From Nonomuraea harbinensis (GTDB lineage Bacteria > Actinomycetota > Actinomycetes > Streptosporangiales > Streptosporangiaceae), in assembly GCF_019396385.1 (NCBI RefSeq), contig NZ_JAHKRN010000015.1, forward strand, positions 1 to 64,000: DNA of 64,000 bases, written 5' to 3'. The translations under genes were made by a program, and so were the position numbers. Below are positions 1 to 8,676 of the stretch, piece by piece. Within the stretch, counting starts at the first letter, position 1; every line of letters begins with the position of its first letter. The notes beneath the pieces are model-generated. The model did no database searches. It was given only the letters and a program-made list of their open reading frames with translations, and had not been told where the DNA came from.

Positions 1-2
1 GA

Positions 3-1148
3 ACGCGAACCGGAGACCCGGCCTTACCGACCGGCCGGTCCCGGAGGGTGCGCGGGCGGCCGCTGCTCTACACCTCCTACGCCCAGGACATGGCGCTGCT
101 CGACACCCGGGCCAAGCGGGTCTCGGCGGGCGCGCTCGTCCTGCTGGCGCTCGCGCTGTCGGCGGTGCTCAGCGACCCGGCGCTGGAGGTGCTCGCCGTC
201 GCGTACGTGCTCGCCATCGGGGCGATCGGGCTCAACATCGTCACCGGGTACGCGGGCCAGGTCTCGCTCGGGCACGCCTTCTTCGTCGCCATCGGCGCCT
301 ACACCGCCGCCGCCCTGTCCGGGCCGCCCGGCGGCGACACCATCGGGTACGGGATCTCCGAGATCTGGATCTGGCTGCCCGCGGCCGGGCTCGTCGCCGC
401 CGCGGCCGGGGTGCTCGTCGCGCCGCTGGCCACCCGGCTGCGCGGGCTCTACCTGGCCATCGTCACGCTCGGGCTGGTCTTCCTCGGCGAGCACGTCTTC
501 AAGGAGTGGCAGGAGCTGACCGGCGGCGTCGGCGTCGGCCGGGAGGCGGCCGTGCCCGCGTTCCTCGGCGTCAGGCTCGACCAGGACGGCGCGCTCGGCA
601 CCCGGGAGCAGCAGCTCTACCTGCTCATGCTCGTCCTGCTCGTGGTCTTCGCGGTCGCCGCGCGCAACCTGGCCCGCTCCCGCGTCGGCCGGGCGTTCGC
701 GGCCATCCGCGACCGCGACATCGCCGCCGCCGTCATCGGGGTGCCGCTCACCCGCTACAAGGTGCTCGCGTTCGGCGTCTCGTCCTTCTACGCGGGCTGC
801 GCGGGCGGGCTGCTCTTCACCGTGTCCGGGTACGTCGAGCCGGGCTCGTTCAGCCTGCTGCTGTCGGTGCAGTTCATCGCGATGGTCCTGATCGGCGGCG
901 TGGCCACCGTGTCGGGGGCGATCGCGGGCGCCCTGTTCATCTCGCTGCTGCAGCCGCTGACCCGTACGCTGCCCGCCCTGGTGCCGGTGATCAGCGGCGA
1001 CACCACGCAGACGCCCAACGTGTTCCAGGTCGAGACCGTGCTCTACGGCCTGCTGATCGTGCTGTTCCTCATCTTCGAACCGCGGGGCCTGTTCGGCCTC
1101 TGGATCCGCGTACGGAATTACTGGAAAGCCTGGCCTTTCTCCTACTAG
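3..1148 (+). CDS. livM: Branched-chain amino-acid ABC transporter permease (LivM type), 5' end outside window
   Basis: This is the inner-membrane permease of a branched-chain amino-acid or related ABC importer. The protein is strongly hydrophobic with about eight to ten membrane spans. Counted from the GTG at 48, it carries the family motif GYAGQVSLGHAFF at about residues 67-79 and a cytoplasmic RDRDIAAAVIG loop at about 220, which would contact the ATPases. The frame stays open upstream of that GTG to the window edge with no ribosome site before it, so the true start probably lies outside the window and the gene is 5'-partial here. The substrate-binding protein follows 13 bases later, so the two are likely one operon whose second permease and ATPases would lie upstream. 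The family call is firm; the substrate is not. Confidence 0.9.
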   Translation, partial: TRTGDPALPTGRSRRVRGRPLLYTSYAQDMALLDTRAKRVSAGALVLLALALSAVLSDPALEVLAVAYVLAIGAIGLNIVTGYAGQVSLGHAFFVAIGAYTAAALSGPPGGDTIGYGISEIWIWLPAAGLVAAAAGVLVAPLATRLRGLYLAIVTLGLVFLGEHVFKEWQELTGGVGVGREAAVPAFLGVRLDQDGALGTREQQLYLLMLVLLVVFAVAARNLARSRVGRAFAAIRDRDIAAAVIGVPLTRYKVLAFGVSSFYAGCAGGLLFTVSGYVEPGSFSLLLSVQFIAMVLIGGVATVSGAIAGALFISLLQPLTRTLPALVPVISGDTTQTPNVFQVETVLYGLLIVLFLIFEPRGLFGLWIRVRNYWKAWPFSY

Positions 1149-1161
1149 AAAGGGTCATTTC

Positions 1162-2448
1162 ATGAAGAGTCGCTATGTGGTGGCCATCACTGCAGCAGTG
1201 GCCCTTCTGTCCGCGTGCGGCGTCTTCCGGGGGGACGACGAGGGCGGGCAGAGCGCCCAGACGACAGGAGTCACCAGTGAGCCCTGTCCCTCCGCTGTCG
1301 ACAGCGCCAAGGGATGCATCTACCTCGGCTCCATCTCCGACCTGACGGCCGGGCCGTTCGCGGCGCTGGCCGTGCCGATCACCGAGGCGCAGAAGGCATT
1401 CTGGGCCCGGGTCAACAAGGCCGGCGGCATCGGCGGCACGTACGAGGTCGACGTCACCCGTTACGTCCGCGACAACAAGTACAACCCGGAGGTTCACCGG
1501 CAGGTCTACAACGAGATCAAGGACCAGGTGCTCGGCCTCGCCCAGACGCTCGGCTCGCCCACCACCGCCGCCATCATCGGCGACCTCAAGGCCAGCAGCG
1601 TCGTCTCCGCCCCGGCCTCCTGGACCTCCGCCTGGGAGTTCGAGGACGTGGTGATCGAGACCGGCGCCAACTACTGCGTCGAGGCGATGAACTCCGTCGA
1701 CTACGCCATGGAGGCGTACCAGCCCAAGTCCGTGATGGCCGTGCACCTGGCCGGCGACTACGGCGCGGACGCCGCCGCCGGCGCCAAGATCGCGGCCGAG
1801 GCGCACGGGCTGGAGTTCACCGGCGTCGAGACCCCGCCGGGCGCCACCGAGCAGGGCCGCGCCATCACCGAGATCACCCGCGTCAAGCCGGACCTGGTGA
1901 TCCTCACCACCGGCCCGGCCGACGCCGCCACCATCGTCGGCCAGAGCGCAGCGGCCGGATTCAAGGGCCGCTTCATCGGCACCGGCCCGACCTGGAACCC
2001 CGCCCTGCTCCAGTCGCCCGCCGCCGAGGCGCTCAAGGCCCTGTACGAGCAGTCGGCCCCCGGCAAGCCGTGGAACGCCGACACTCCCGGCCACCAGGCC
2101 ATGCGCGAGGCGCTGCCCGGCGTCACCCCCAACGACGGCTACACCTCCGGCTGGGCGTGGGCGTACCCGATGAAGGCGGCGCTGGAGAAGATGGTCGCCG
2201 GCGGCGACGTCAGCCGCGCCGGCCTGCTCGCGGCCGTCAAGTCGCTCAAGACGGTCGACTACGAGGGCATGCTGCCGCCCGAGGCCGGCAACTACGCCGA
2301 CGACCCCGACACCGCCACCTTCCGCCAGACGCTCATCAACAAACTCGACGAGACGGCGCCGACCGGCGTCACCGAGGTGCGGGACTTCTTCACCGGCCCC
2401 ACCGCCGAGTCCTACACCTTCGACGGTCCCTGTTTCGCCAAGCTGTGA
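1162..2448 (+). CDS. Substrate-binding lipoprotein of a branched-chain amino-acid type ABC transporter
   Basis: This extracytoplasmic receptor should deliver ligand to the LivM-type permease encoded just upstream. It has a short positively charged start (MKSR), a hydrophobic segment and a lipobox LLSAC with Cys19 as the lipidated residue, followed by an acidic and Gly-rich tether. The mature part has the type-I periplasmic-binding fold signature of this family, including YLGSISDLTGP-like wording at the N-terminus and the AAAIIGDLKASS and DLVILTTGPADA segments. It is 428 residues, normal for the family. The ATG is preceded by GAAAGGG at 1149-1155. The ligand could be an amino acid, an amide or an aromatic compound and cannot be told from the sequence. 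Confidence 0.9.
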   Translation: MKSRYVVAITAAVALLSACGVFRGDDEGGQSAQTTGVTSEPCPSAVDSAKGCIYLGSISDLTAGPFAALAVPITEAQKAFWARVNKAGGIGGTYEVDVTRYVRDNKYNPEVHRQVYNEIKDQVLGLAQTLGSPTTAAIIGDLKASSVVSAPASWTSAWEFEDVVIETGANYCVEAMNSVDYAMEAYQPKSVMAVHLAGDYGADAAAGAKIAAEAHGLEFTGVETPPGATEQGRAITEITRVKPDLVILTTGPADAATIVGQSAAAGFKGRFIGTGPTWNPALLQSPAAEALKALYEQSAPGKPWNADTPGHQAMREALPGVTPNDGYTSGWAWAYPMKAALEKMVAGGDVSRAGLLAAVKSLKTVDYEGMLPPEAGNYADDPDTATFRQTLINKLDETAPTGVTEVRDFFTGPTAESYTFDGPCFAKL

Positions 2449-2486
2449 TCACGCGGGGGACGCGGTCGGTTGGGTAGGGTCGGGAC

Positions 2487-2882
2487 ATGTCTCGCCGCTA
2501 CCGCCGGTTCGCGTCCCTCGCCGTCATCCCCGCGTTCGCGTTCGCCGCGGCCGGCTGCGCCGAGGTCAACACCACGATCGACAGAGCCCAGGCCTGCCTG
2601 GAGGCCCCAAAGATCGTCGGTGAGCTGACGTCGCAGCTGACCCAGTTGGTCAACGACCCGCAGGCCATGGAGAAGGCGCTCGACGACACGGCCGCCAAGC
2701 TCAACGACCTTGCCGACTCGGCCGCCAACACCACCATCAAGGAAGCGTCCGACAAGCTCGCCGGCACCCTGTCCGGCCTCAACGTGCAGAACGTCAACGA
2801 CGCCGTCGACGCCGCCCAGAAGGTCGGAAGCGACACGGCCGCCTACGTCAAGCAGGTCGCCGAGGCCTGCTCCGGAGGCTGA
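2487..2882 (+). CDS. Small alpha-helical lipoprotein of unknown function
   Basis: This is a 131-residue predicted lipoprotein. It has an RR-rich N-terminus, a hydrophobic core and a lipobox AAGC with Cys24. The rest is helical and hydrophilic, with repeated Ala/Asp/Lys/Leu heptad-like spacing (for example KALDDTAAKLNDLAD) and two further Cys residues, one near residue 37 and one close to the C-terminus, that could pair. I do not recognise the family. It follows the binding protein by 38 bases on the same strand and could be co-transcribed with it, but nothing links it to transport. Reading frame and localisation are confident; function is unknown. Confidence 0.8.
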   Translation: MSRRYRRFASLAVIPAFAFAAAGCAEVNTTIDRAQACLEAPKIVGELTSQLTQLVNDPQAMEKALDDTAAKLNDLADSAANTTIKEASDKLAGTLSGLNVQNVNDAVDAAQKVGSDTAAYVKQVAEACSGG

Positions 2883-2928
2883 ACCCCGCTTTCTCTAGGG
2901 AGAATGGTCGCGAAATAGCGTGGGGCTC

Positions 2929-3255
2929 ATGGAGCCTGACCCGCGTTTCACCCTGGCCAACGAGCGAACCTTTCTCACCTGGCTGAGCACCGCCCTGGCG
3001 CTCAGCGCCGCCGGGGTGGCCATGGCGGCGGTGCCCTCCACGGACTTCGTCCCATGGCTGCGCACCACCCTGGCCGTCATCCTGGTCACGCTGTCGGCGC
3101 TGGCCGCCGGCATGGCCTACCCGCGCTGGCGCAACATCCAGCGCGCGCTGCGTGCCCAGGCGCCGCTCCCGCCGCCCGCGCTGGCGTCCGTGTTCGGGTA
3201 CGGGGTCGCGACCGTGGCGGTGCTGGCCCTGGTGATGATCCTGCTCGCGGCCTGA
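2929..3255 (+). CDS. DUF202 (YidH-type) small membrane protein
   Basis: This is a small integral membrane protein of the DUF202 family. It has the N-terminal hallmark P-R-F-x-L-A-N-E-R-T-F-L-x-W at residues 4-17, followed by three hydrophobic segments (about 15-35, 42-62 and 85-108). Start choice is ambiguous: GTG at 2920 would add three residues, while ATG at 2929 places the family motif at the usual distance. The next gene starts 3 bases after the stop and is a second DUF202-like protein, so the two probably act as a pair or heteromer. No function is established for the family beyond membrane location. Confidence 0.85.
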   Translation: MEPDPRFTLANERTFLTWLSTALALSAAGVAMAAVPSTDFVPWLRTTLAVILVTLSALAAGMAYPRWRNIQRALRAQAPLPPPALASVFGYGVATVAVLALVMILLAA

Positions 3256-3258
3256 CCG

Positions 3259-3594
3259 ATGGGCGACCCGCACGAGATCTGGGACCAGGGGCTGCAGAGC
3301 GAGCGCACCCGCCTGGCCTGGGTCCGCACCGCCGTCATGCTGGCCACCGGCGGCCTCGGCGCGGCCGGGCTGTCGGCGCGCGCCGGGCTGCCGCTCCCGG
3401 CGGCGGCCGCGTTCGCGCTGGCGGCGCTCTGCGGCGCCGTCCTGCTCATCCGCACCGGCACCCGCTTCCTCCGGGTGCAGGAGGCGCTGCACGGCGGCCG
3501 GCCGCTGGACCACCGGGCCGACGCGGTCTTCGCCTGGCTCGGCACGCTCGCCCTGGTCGCCGGGGCAGTGGTGTTCGTGTTGTCCATGCGGTGA
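3259..3594 (+). CDS. Second DUF202-like small membrane protein
   Basis: This 111-residue membrane protein begins MGDPHEIWDQGLQSERTRLA. The SERTRLAWVRTA stretch is the degenerate counterpart of the DUF202 NERTFLAW signature in the preceding gene. Three hydrophobic segments follow (about 27-47, 50-70 and 93-110) with a basic loop RTGTRFLRVQEAL between the second and third. It starts 3 bases after the upstream DUF202 stop, so the two genes are almost certainly translated from one message. Such tandem DUF202 pairs are common in actinobacteria; their role is unknown. Confidence 0.85.
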   Translation: MGDPHEIWDQGLQSERTRLAWVRTAVMLATGGLGAAGLSARAGLPLPAAAAFALAALCGAVLLIRTGTRFLRVQEALHGGRPLDHRADAVFAWLGTLALVAGAVVFVLSMR

Positions 3595-3652
3595 GGGCGG
3601 GTTGCGGGGCCGCGGGAGGAAGGCGGACACTCGAAGAGAGGGAGGTGACCTC

Positions 3653-3952
3653 ATGAGAGAAGAACTGCGGAAGGTCCCCTTCGAATGCCGCGCCTGCTGG
3701 CACGTGTGGGAAGAGGAATACACCGTCAGGTTCGGCGACCGGGGTGAGGTATGGCTGCGCGGAAACGTCCCTGTGCCGCCCCCGACGCCGGCCGAGAAGT
3801 GCCCGAGGTGCGGCTGCTACCAGGCGGTCCAGTTCCCCGAGGGCTACCTGGCCCACCACCCGGAGCTGATCAGGGCCACGCGGCCCGCCGGCTCCGACGC
3901 CACCCCGCTCATCAGCCCGGTGCGGAAACGCCCGCGTTGGCTTGAGACGTAA
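3653..3952 (+). CDS. Small zinc-ribbon-like protein with a CWHVWEE motif (copy 1)
   Basis: This is a 99-residue protein of unknown function. Two Cys pairs (CRACWHVW near residue 11 and CPRCGCY near 45) form a typical zinc-ribbon spacing. Between them lies a conserved block EEYTVRFGDRGEVWL, and after them FPEGYLAHHPEL. The ATG at 3653 is preceded by a strong ribosome site GGAGGTGA at 3641-3648, which rules out the longer TTG start at 3602. A clear paralogue follows at 4056-4466 with the same blocks. A nucleic-acid or protein-binding adaptor role is only a guess from the zinc-ribbon architecture. Confidence 0.8.
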   Translation: MREELRKVPFECRACWHVWEEEYTVRFGDRGEVWLRGNVPVPPPTPAEKCPRCGCYQAVQFPEGYLAHHPELIRATRPAGSDATPLISPVRKRPRWLET

Positions 3953-4055
3953 CAGATGGTCATATTTGACTAACAGAGAGTGTTATAAGGGCCATCTTGC
4001 CGTGTCAATAGGCAGGGCGGACACTCGGTGCGGATGACGGTCCCTGACCCGGGGG

Positions 4056-4466
4056 GTGGTCCTGGTGCACGAAGGAACCGGTGGGCGCCGGTTGTGGCCG
4101 CTGGAGTGCCTGCGCTGCTGGCACGTCTGGGAGGAGGCCTACACCGTCAGGCTCGGTGACCGGGGCGAGATCTGGCTGATGGGCGGCGTGGTGGTGCAGC
4201 CGCCCTGGTCGGGCGCCTGCTGCCCGGCCTGCGGCGGGTTCGCGGTGACGTCGTTCCCCGACGGCTACCTCGCCCGCCACCCCGAGCTGCTGTCCTCGCC
4301 GGAGCCCGAGCCGGAGCGGCCGCGGGTGCCCGACCCCGATCCCGTACCGGTGGCGGCGGGCCGGACGCCGCGCCACCACCGGCTCCTGGTCGTGCTCGGG
4401 GTCCCGGCGGTGCTGGTGGCCGCGTACGAGGTGTATCGCGTCATGGCGGCCGCCAGGCCGCACTAG
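4056..4466 (+). CDS. Small zinc-ribbon-like protein with a CWHVWEE motif and C-terminal membrane segment (copy 2)
   Basis: This is a paralogue of the gene at 3653-3952. It shares CxxCWHVWEExYTVRxGDRGExWLxG, a second Cys pair (CCPACGG) and FPxGYLAxHPEL. It differs by a Pro/Glu-rich linker and a C-terminal hydrophobic helix (LLVVLGVPAVLVAAYEVY), so this copy is probably membrane anchored with the zinc ribbon in the cytoplasm. Start is GTG 4056 or GTG 4065; the purine run GGGGGG at 4051-4056 favours 4065. Unusually A/T-rich DNA (3953-4010) separates the two copies and may hold a promoter, since TTGACT is visible at 3966 and TATAAG at 3984, but their 12-base spacing is too short for a standard sigma-70 site. 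Confidence 0.75.
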   Translation: MVLVHEGTGGRRLWPLECLRCWHVWEEAYTVRLGDRGEIWLMGGVVVQPPWSGACCPACGGFAVTSFPDGYLARHPELLSSPEPEPERPRVPDPDPVPVAAGRTPRHHRLLVVLGVPAVLVAAYEVYRVMAAARPH

Positions 4467-4488
4467 TCAGGGCGGCCGCCGGGCCGCA

Positions 4489-6312
4489 CTAGGAGAGGCT
4501 CTCCAGCCACGCGCGGTGCAGGCCCGCGAAGCGGCCGTCGGCGGCCACCAGCCGGTCCGGCGGCCCGTCCTCGACGATCTCGCCGCGCTCCATGACGAGC
4601 ACCCGGTCGGCGATCTCCACCGTCGACAGCCGATGGGCGATGATCAGCGCCGTGCGGTCGGCCAGGATCGTGCGCAGCGCGCGCTGCACCAGCCGCTCGC
4701 TCGGCACGTCCAGGCTGGAGGTCGCCTCGTCCAGGATGAGCACCGCCGGGTCGGCCAGGAACGCCCGCGCGAACGCCACCAGCTGCCGCTGGCCGGCCGA
4801 CATGCGCCCGCCCTGCTTGCCCACGTCCGTGTGGTAGCCGTCGGGCAGCGACGCGATGAAGTCGTGCGCGCCGATCGCCTGCGCCGCCTCGCGCACCTGC
4901 CGCTCGGTCGCGCCCGGCCGGCCGAACATGATGTTGTCCAGGACCGTCCCGTTGAACAGGAAGTTCTCCTGCGTCACCATGACCACCGCCCGGCGCAGCG
5001 TGGGCTCGTCCAGCTCCTGCAGGTCGGCCCCGTCCAGCAGCACCCGCCCGGCCGTCGGGTCGTAGAAGCGGGAGATCAGCTTGGCCAGCGTGGTCTTGCC
5101 CGCCCCCGTCGAGCCGACCAGCGCCACGCTCTGCCCCGCCGGGATCGCCAGGTCCAGTCCGGGCAGGATCGGCATCGACTCCACGTACGCGAACCGTACG
5201 TCCTCGAAGCGCACCTCGCCGCGCGCCTGCGGCAGCGGGCGCGGCGCGCGCGGCTCCGGCACCGCCGGCTCCTCCTCCAGCACGCCCGACAGCTTCTCCA
5301 GCGCCGCACTGGCCGACTGCAGCGTGTTGTAGAACTGGCTGATCTCCTGCATCGGCTCGTAGAAGCCGCGCAGGTAGAGCAGGAACGCGGTGAGCACGCC
5401 CACCGTGACCTCCCCGTGGAAGGCCAGCCAGCCGCCGTAGAACAGCACGGCCGCCACCGTCAGGTTGCCGATCAGCTTGATGCCCGGCATGAACACCGCG
5501 ATCAGCCTCATGCTGCGCGCGTTGGCCTGGCGGTAGTCGTCGTTCAGCCGCTCGAAGATCTCCTGGTTGCGCGGCTCGCGGCGGAACGCCTGCACCGCCC
5601 GCATGCCGGTCATCGACTCGACGAAGTGCACGATGACCAGCGCCACCGTCTCCCTGGTGCGCCGGTAGACGATCGCGGACTGCCGGCGGAACCACCGGGT
5701 GAACAGCAGCAGGATCGGCAGCGGCACCAGCGCGACCAGCCCCAGCTCCACGTCCAGCACGAGCAGCAGCACGGCGGTGCCGGCCATCGTCAGCACCGCC
5801 GTGACCAGCCCGTCGAAGCCGGCCTGCAGCAGCTCGGCGATCGCCTCGATGTCCGAGGTGAGCCGCGAGATGACCCGGCCCGAGGTGTACTTCTCGTGGA
5901 AGCTCAGCGACAGCCGCTGGAAGTGGTCGAACACCCGCCTGCGCAGCTCCAGCAGGATCTGGTGACCGATCCGGCCGGACATCTTGAGGAACGCCTGCCG
6001 GGTGAGCGCCTGCGCGGCGGCCGCCGCCAGGATCACGCCCACCACCGTCAGCAGCGTGCCCGTGCCCTCGCCGCGCAGCATCGGCGGGATGCCCGCGTCG
6101 ATGCCCACCTTCACCAGGTAGGGGATGGCCAGCCCGGCCCCGCTGGAGGCGATGATGACCGCGGTGAGCACCATGATGCCCTTGCGGTGCGGGGCCAGCA
6201 GGTCGCCCAGCAGCCTGCGCGAACGGGCCCGCAGCAGGCCGCTCACCTTGTCCGGCAGCTCGTCCTGGTCCTCGGAGGCGACCCCGCGCCAGCCGGTCGT
6301 GGCGGATGTCAA
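4489..6312 (-). CDS. ABC exporter half-transporter (membrane domain plus ATPase), second of a pair
   Basis: This is a type-IV (exporter-fold) ABC half-transporter of about 607 residues. An N-terminal membrane domain has six spans (start of the first: GIMVLTAVIIASSGAGLAI). The C-terminal ATPase has Walker A GSTGAGKTT, Q-loop VTQENFLFNG, signature MSAGQRQ (a variant of LSGGQ), Walker B VLILDEATSSLD and H-loop IIAHRLST. The start is TTG at 6312, with GGAAGGAG seven bases upstream and its TTG overlapping the TGA of the preceding half-transporter, so the two are translationally coupled. They almost certainly form a heterodimeric drug, lipid or peptide exporter. This copy keeps a Glu after Walker B, so its site should be catalytically competent. 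The substrate is unknown. Confidence 0.92.
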   Translation of the reverse strand: MTSATTGWRGVASEDQDELPDKVSGLLRARSRRLLGDLLAPHRKGIMVLTAVIIASSGAGLAIPYLVKVGIDAGIPPMLRGEGTGTLLTVVGVILAAAAAQALTRQAFLKMSGRIGHQILLELRRRVFDHFQRLSLSFHEKYTSGRVISRLTSDIEAIAELLQAGFDGLVTAVLTMAGTAVLLLVLDVELGLVALVPLPILLLFTRWFRRQSAIVYRRTRETVALVIVHFVESMTGMRAVQAFRREPRNQEIFERLNDDYRQANARSMRLIAVFMPGIKLIGNLTVAAVLFYGGWLAFHGEVTVGVLTAFLLYLRGFYEPMQEISQFYNTLQSASAALEKLSGVLEEEPAVPEPRAPRPLPQARGEVRFEDVRFAYVESMPILPGLDLAIPAGQSVALVGSTGAGKTTLAKLISRFYDPTAGRVLLDGADLQELDEPTLRRAVVMVTQENFLFNGTVLDNIMFGRPGATERQVREAAQAIGAHDFIASLPDGYHTDVGKQGGRMSAGQRQLVAFARAFLADPAVLILDEATSSLDVPSERLVQRALRTILADRTALIIAHRLSTVEIADRVLVMERGEIVEDGPPDRLVAADGRFAGLHRAWLESLS

Positions 6313-8090
6313 CGCAAGGCTCCTTCCGACGGGTCCAGATCGGCGTCCTGGGCCAGGAGCTGCCGGTATTCGGGCACCTCGGCCAGCAGGTCGTGGTGGC
6401 GGCCGACGTGCGTGATCGTGCCGCCCGCGAGCAGCGCCACCTTGTCCGCCAGCAGCACGGTGGAGGCCCGGTGCGCCACCACGATGCCGGTCGCCTCGCG
6501 CAGCACCTCCCGCAGCGCCGCCTCCACCAGCGCCTCGGTCTCCACGTCCAGCGCCGAGAGGGTGTCGTCGAGCACCAGGATCCTCGGTCTGCTCAGCACC
6601 GCCCTGGCCAGGGCCAGCCGCTGCCGCTGGCCGCCGGACAACGACATGCCCTGCTCGCCGATCCGGGTGTCCAGACCCCACGGCAGGTCGTACACGAACA
6701 TCGCCTGCGCGGTGCGGATCGCGTCGTCGACCTCCTCCTCGGTCGCGTCCAGGCGGCCCATCGTCAGGTTCTCGCGCACGCTCATGGAGAACAGCGTCGG
6801 CTCCTCGAACGCGGTCGCCACGATGGAGCGCAACTCGGGCAGCTCCAGGTCGCGCACGTCGTGACCGTCGATCGTGACCCGGCCCCCGGTGACGTCGAGA
6901 AGCCTCGGCACCAGCGCGGTCAGCGTGGTCTTGCCCGAGCCGGTGGCGCCCACGACCGCGACCGTCTCACCCGGCCGCACCTCCAGCCACAGGTCGTGCA
7001 GGACCGGCCGGTCGGCGCCGGGGAAGCGGAACTCCACCCCCTCGAACCGCAGGTGACCGCGGGGCCGCTCGATCCGCCCCCGGCCGCCGGTGATCTCCGG
7101 GACCGTGTCCAGGACCTCCAGGACCCGGTCGGCGGCGGTCATCGCCTCCTGCGCCATGGCCAGGATGTAGCCGAGGCTGGCGATCGGCCACACCAGCTGC
7201 AGCACCAGCGTGGTGAACGCGAACAACGCGCCCAGCGTCAGCGAGCCCTGCCCCACGGCCAGCGCGCCGAGCAGCAGCACCATCGCCAGCGTGACGTTCG
7301 GGATCACCTCCAGGAAGGTGAAGAACCGCGCCGACAGCCGCACCTTCTCCATCGACGTCCCGTACAGCCTGCGCGCCGCCTCGTCGTAGCGCTCGAAGAC
7401 GTGGTGACGGCGGCCGAACGCCTTGATCGTACGGATGCCGATGGCCGACTCCTCGACCAGCGTCGCCAGGTCGCCCTGCTCGTCCTGAACCTGCCGGGAG
7501 ATGCGGATGTAGCGCTTCTCGAACCGCATCGACAGCAGGACGATCGGCACCGCAGAGACGGCCACCAGCACGCCCAGCGGCCAGTACATGTTGAGCAGCA
7601 GCACGGTCACCGTGATCAGCTGCAGGATGTTCATGACCAGGAAGAGCATGCCGAAGCCGAGGAACCTGCGGATCGTCGACAGGTCCGTGGTGGCCCGCGA
7701 CAGCAACTGGCCCGACTGCCACTCGCCGTGGAACCTCATCGGCAGCCGCTGCAGCTGTGCGTACAGGTCGTCGCGGATGCGCGTCTCGAGCCCCAGCACC
7801 GGGCCGATCTGCGCCCACCGGCGCAGGAAGATGAGAAGCGCTTCGAGGACGCCGAGACCGAGCGCCAGCGACCCGAGCAGCAGCAGCGCCCGGCTGTCGC
7901 CGTCGCGCACCGGCCCGTCGACGACCCGCTCGCCGACCAGGGGCAGCGCGATGCTGGCACTGATGCCGACGATCGCGGCCAGCCAGATGAAGACGAGCTT
8001 TCCGACATACGGGCGGAGATAGCGCCGTAACCGCCATAGAGAGATGTTTTCGAGCAGGGGACGACGAGGAGCGCGCGTATCAGGAGGCAT
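6309..8090 (-). CDS. ABC exporter half-transporter (membrane domain plus ATPase), first of a pair
   Basis: This is the first gene of the exporter pair, about 593 residues. Six membrane spans begin near LVFIWLAAIVGISASIAL. The ATPase shows Walker A GATGSGKTT, Q-loop TAFEEPTLFS, signature LSGGQRQ, Walker B ILVLDDTLSALD and H-loop VVAHRAST. The residue after Walker B is Asp rather than the catalytic Glu. That is typical of the degenerate site in heterodimeric exporters, where the partner at 4489-6312 supplies the active site. I chose the ATG at 8090 because it is followed by the family-typical basic N-terminus, although AGAAGG sits almost against it. The divergent deaminase gene begins only about 45 bases away, so the two share a very short promoter region. 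Confidence 0.92.
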   Translation of the reverse strand: MPPDTRAPRRPLLENISLWRLRRYLRPYVGKLVFIWLAAIVGISASIALPLVGERVVDGPVRDGDSRALLLLGSLALGLGVLEALLIFLRRWAQIGPVLGLETRIRDDLYAQLQRLPMRFHGEWQSGQLLSRATTDLSTIRRFLGFGMLFLVMNILQLITVTVLLLNMYWPLGVLVAVSAVPIVLLSMRFEKRYIRISRQVQDEQGDLATLVEESAIGIRTIKAFGRRHHVFERYDEAARRLYGTSMEKVRLSARFFTFLEVIPNVTLAMVLLLGALAVGQGSLTLGALFAFTTLVLQLVWPIASLGYILAMAQEAMTAADRVLEVLDTVPEITGGRGRIERPRGHLRFEGVEFRFPGADRPVLHDLWLEVRPGETVAVVGATGSGKTTLTALVPRLLDVTGGRVTIDGHDVRDLELPELRSIVATAFEEPTLFSMSVRENLTMGRLDATEEEVDDAIRTAQAMFVYDLPWGLDTRIGEQGMSLSGGQRQRLALARAVLSRPRILVLDDTLSALDVETEALVEAALREVLREATGIVVAHRASTVLLADKVALLAGGTITHVGRHHDLLAEVPEYRQLLAQDADLDPSEGALR

Positions 8091-8135
8091 CCTTCTAAGG
8101 CTAGTACCGCCCCTCAACCCATTTTCGGACGTGGC

Positions 8136-8627
8136 ATGGTGGATCTCATGAACGAGACAGACCTTCGTCACCTGCGCAGATGCGTCGAACTCGCCGCCGA
8201 GGCCCTCGCCTCGGGCGACGAGCCCTTCGGATCCGTGCTGGTGAGCGCGGACGGCACGGTCCTGGGCGAGGACCACAACCACGTGGTCGCGACCGGCGAC
8301 CACACCCGCCACCCGGAGTTCGAACTCGCCCGCTGGGCCGCCGCCAACCTGAGCCCGCAGGAGCGGGCGGCGGCCACCATGTACACGTCGGGGGAGCACT
8401 GCCCGATGTGCGCGGCGGCGCATGGGTGGGTGGGGCTCGGACGGATCGTGTACGCGTCGTCGTCGGAGCAGTTGTCGGCGTGGCTGGGGGAGATGGGGGT
8501 GGCTCCGGCGCCGGTGCGGGGGCTGGCGATCCGGGAGGTGGTGCCGGGGGCTTCGGTGGAGGGGCCGGCGGGGGAGCTGGCAGACGAGATCAGGGATCTT
8601 CACCGGCGGTTCCACGGAAAAGGGTGA
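8136..8627 (+). CDS. Cytidine/deoxycytidylate deaminase-fold nucleoside deaminase
   Basis: This is a zinc-dependent deaminase of the nucleoside/guanine/tRNA-adenosine deaminase superfamily. The zinc and catalytic motifs are HPEFE (the family H-x-E) near residue 51 and EHCPMC (C-x-x-C) near residue 89, with an expected FGSVLVS substrate strand before them. The length of about 160 residues fits a single-domain deaminase. Starts at ATG 8136 and 8148 are both possible; the second is closer to typical homologues. The base-level substrate (guanine, cytosine derivative or other) cannot be decided. It lies between the divergent ABC exporter pair and the Fxs RiPP locus and may simply mark the island edge. 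Confidence 0.88.
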   Translation: MVDLMNETDLRHLRRCVELAAEALASGDEPFGSVLVSADGTVLGEDHNHVVATGDHTRHPEFELARWAAANLSPQERAAATMYTSGEHCPMCAAAHGWVGLGRIVYASSSEQLSAWLGEMGVAPAPVRGLAIREVVPGASVEGPAGELADEIRDLHRRFHGKG

Positions 8628-8634
8628 GACGGTA

Positions 8635-8673
8635 ATGGCGGTTGAGTTCTGGCATTTATGGTTACCCAAATAA
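8635..8673 (+). CDS. Possible 12-residue leader or micro-peptide (two Trp codons) before the radical SAM gene
   Basis: Just after the deaminase stop, an ATG at 8635 opens a 12-codon frame reading MAVEFWHLWLPK and ending in TAA. A plausible ribosome site, AAGGGTGAGA, lies just upstream. The peptide is aromatic-rich (F-W-H-L-W), and a GC-rich hairpin starts four bases after the stop. Two readings are possible: a translated leader peptide for attenuation of the downstream fxsB operon, or a very small modified peptide. It could equally be chance, because no homologue can be checked here. Confidence 0.3.
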   Translation: MAVEFWHLWLPK

Positions 8674-8676
8674 CTC

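Noticed and set aside
3957-3989. Sigma-70 promoter with TTGACT and TATAAG
   Set aside because: The spacing is 12 bases instead of 16-18.
4516-6864. Very long plus-strand open frame opposite the ABC exporter pair
   Set aside because: It is antisense to two well-conserved ABC transporter genes; its composition (Arg/His/Gln rich) is the usual shadow of high-GC coding DNA.
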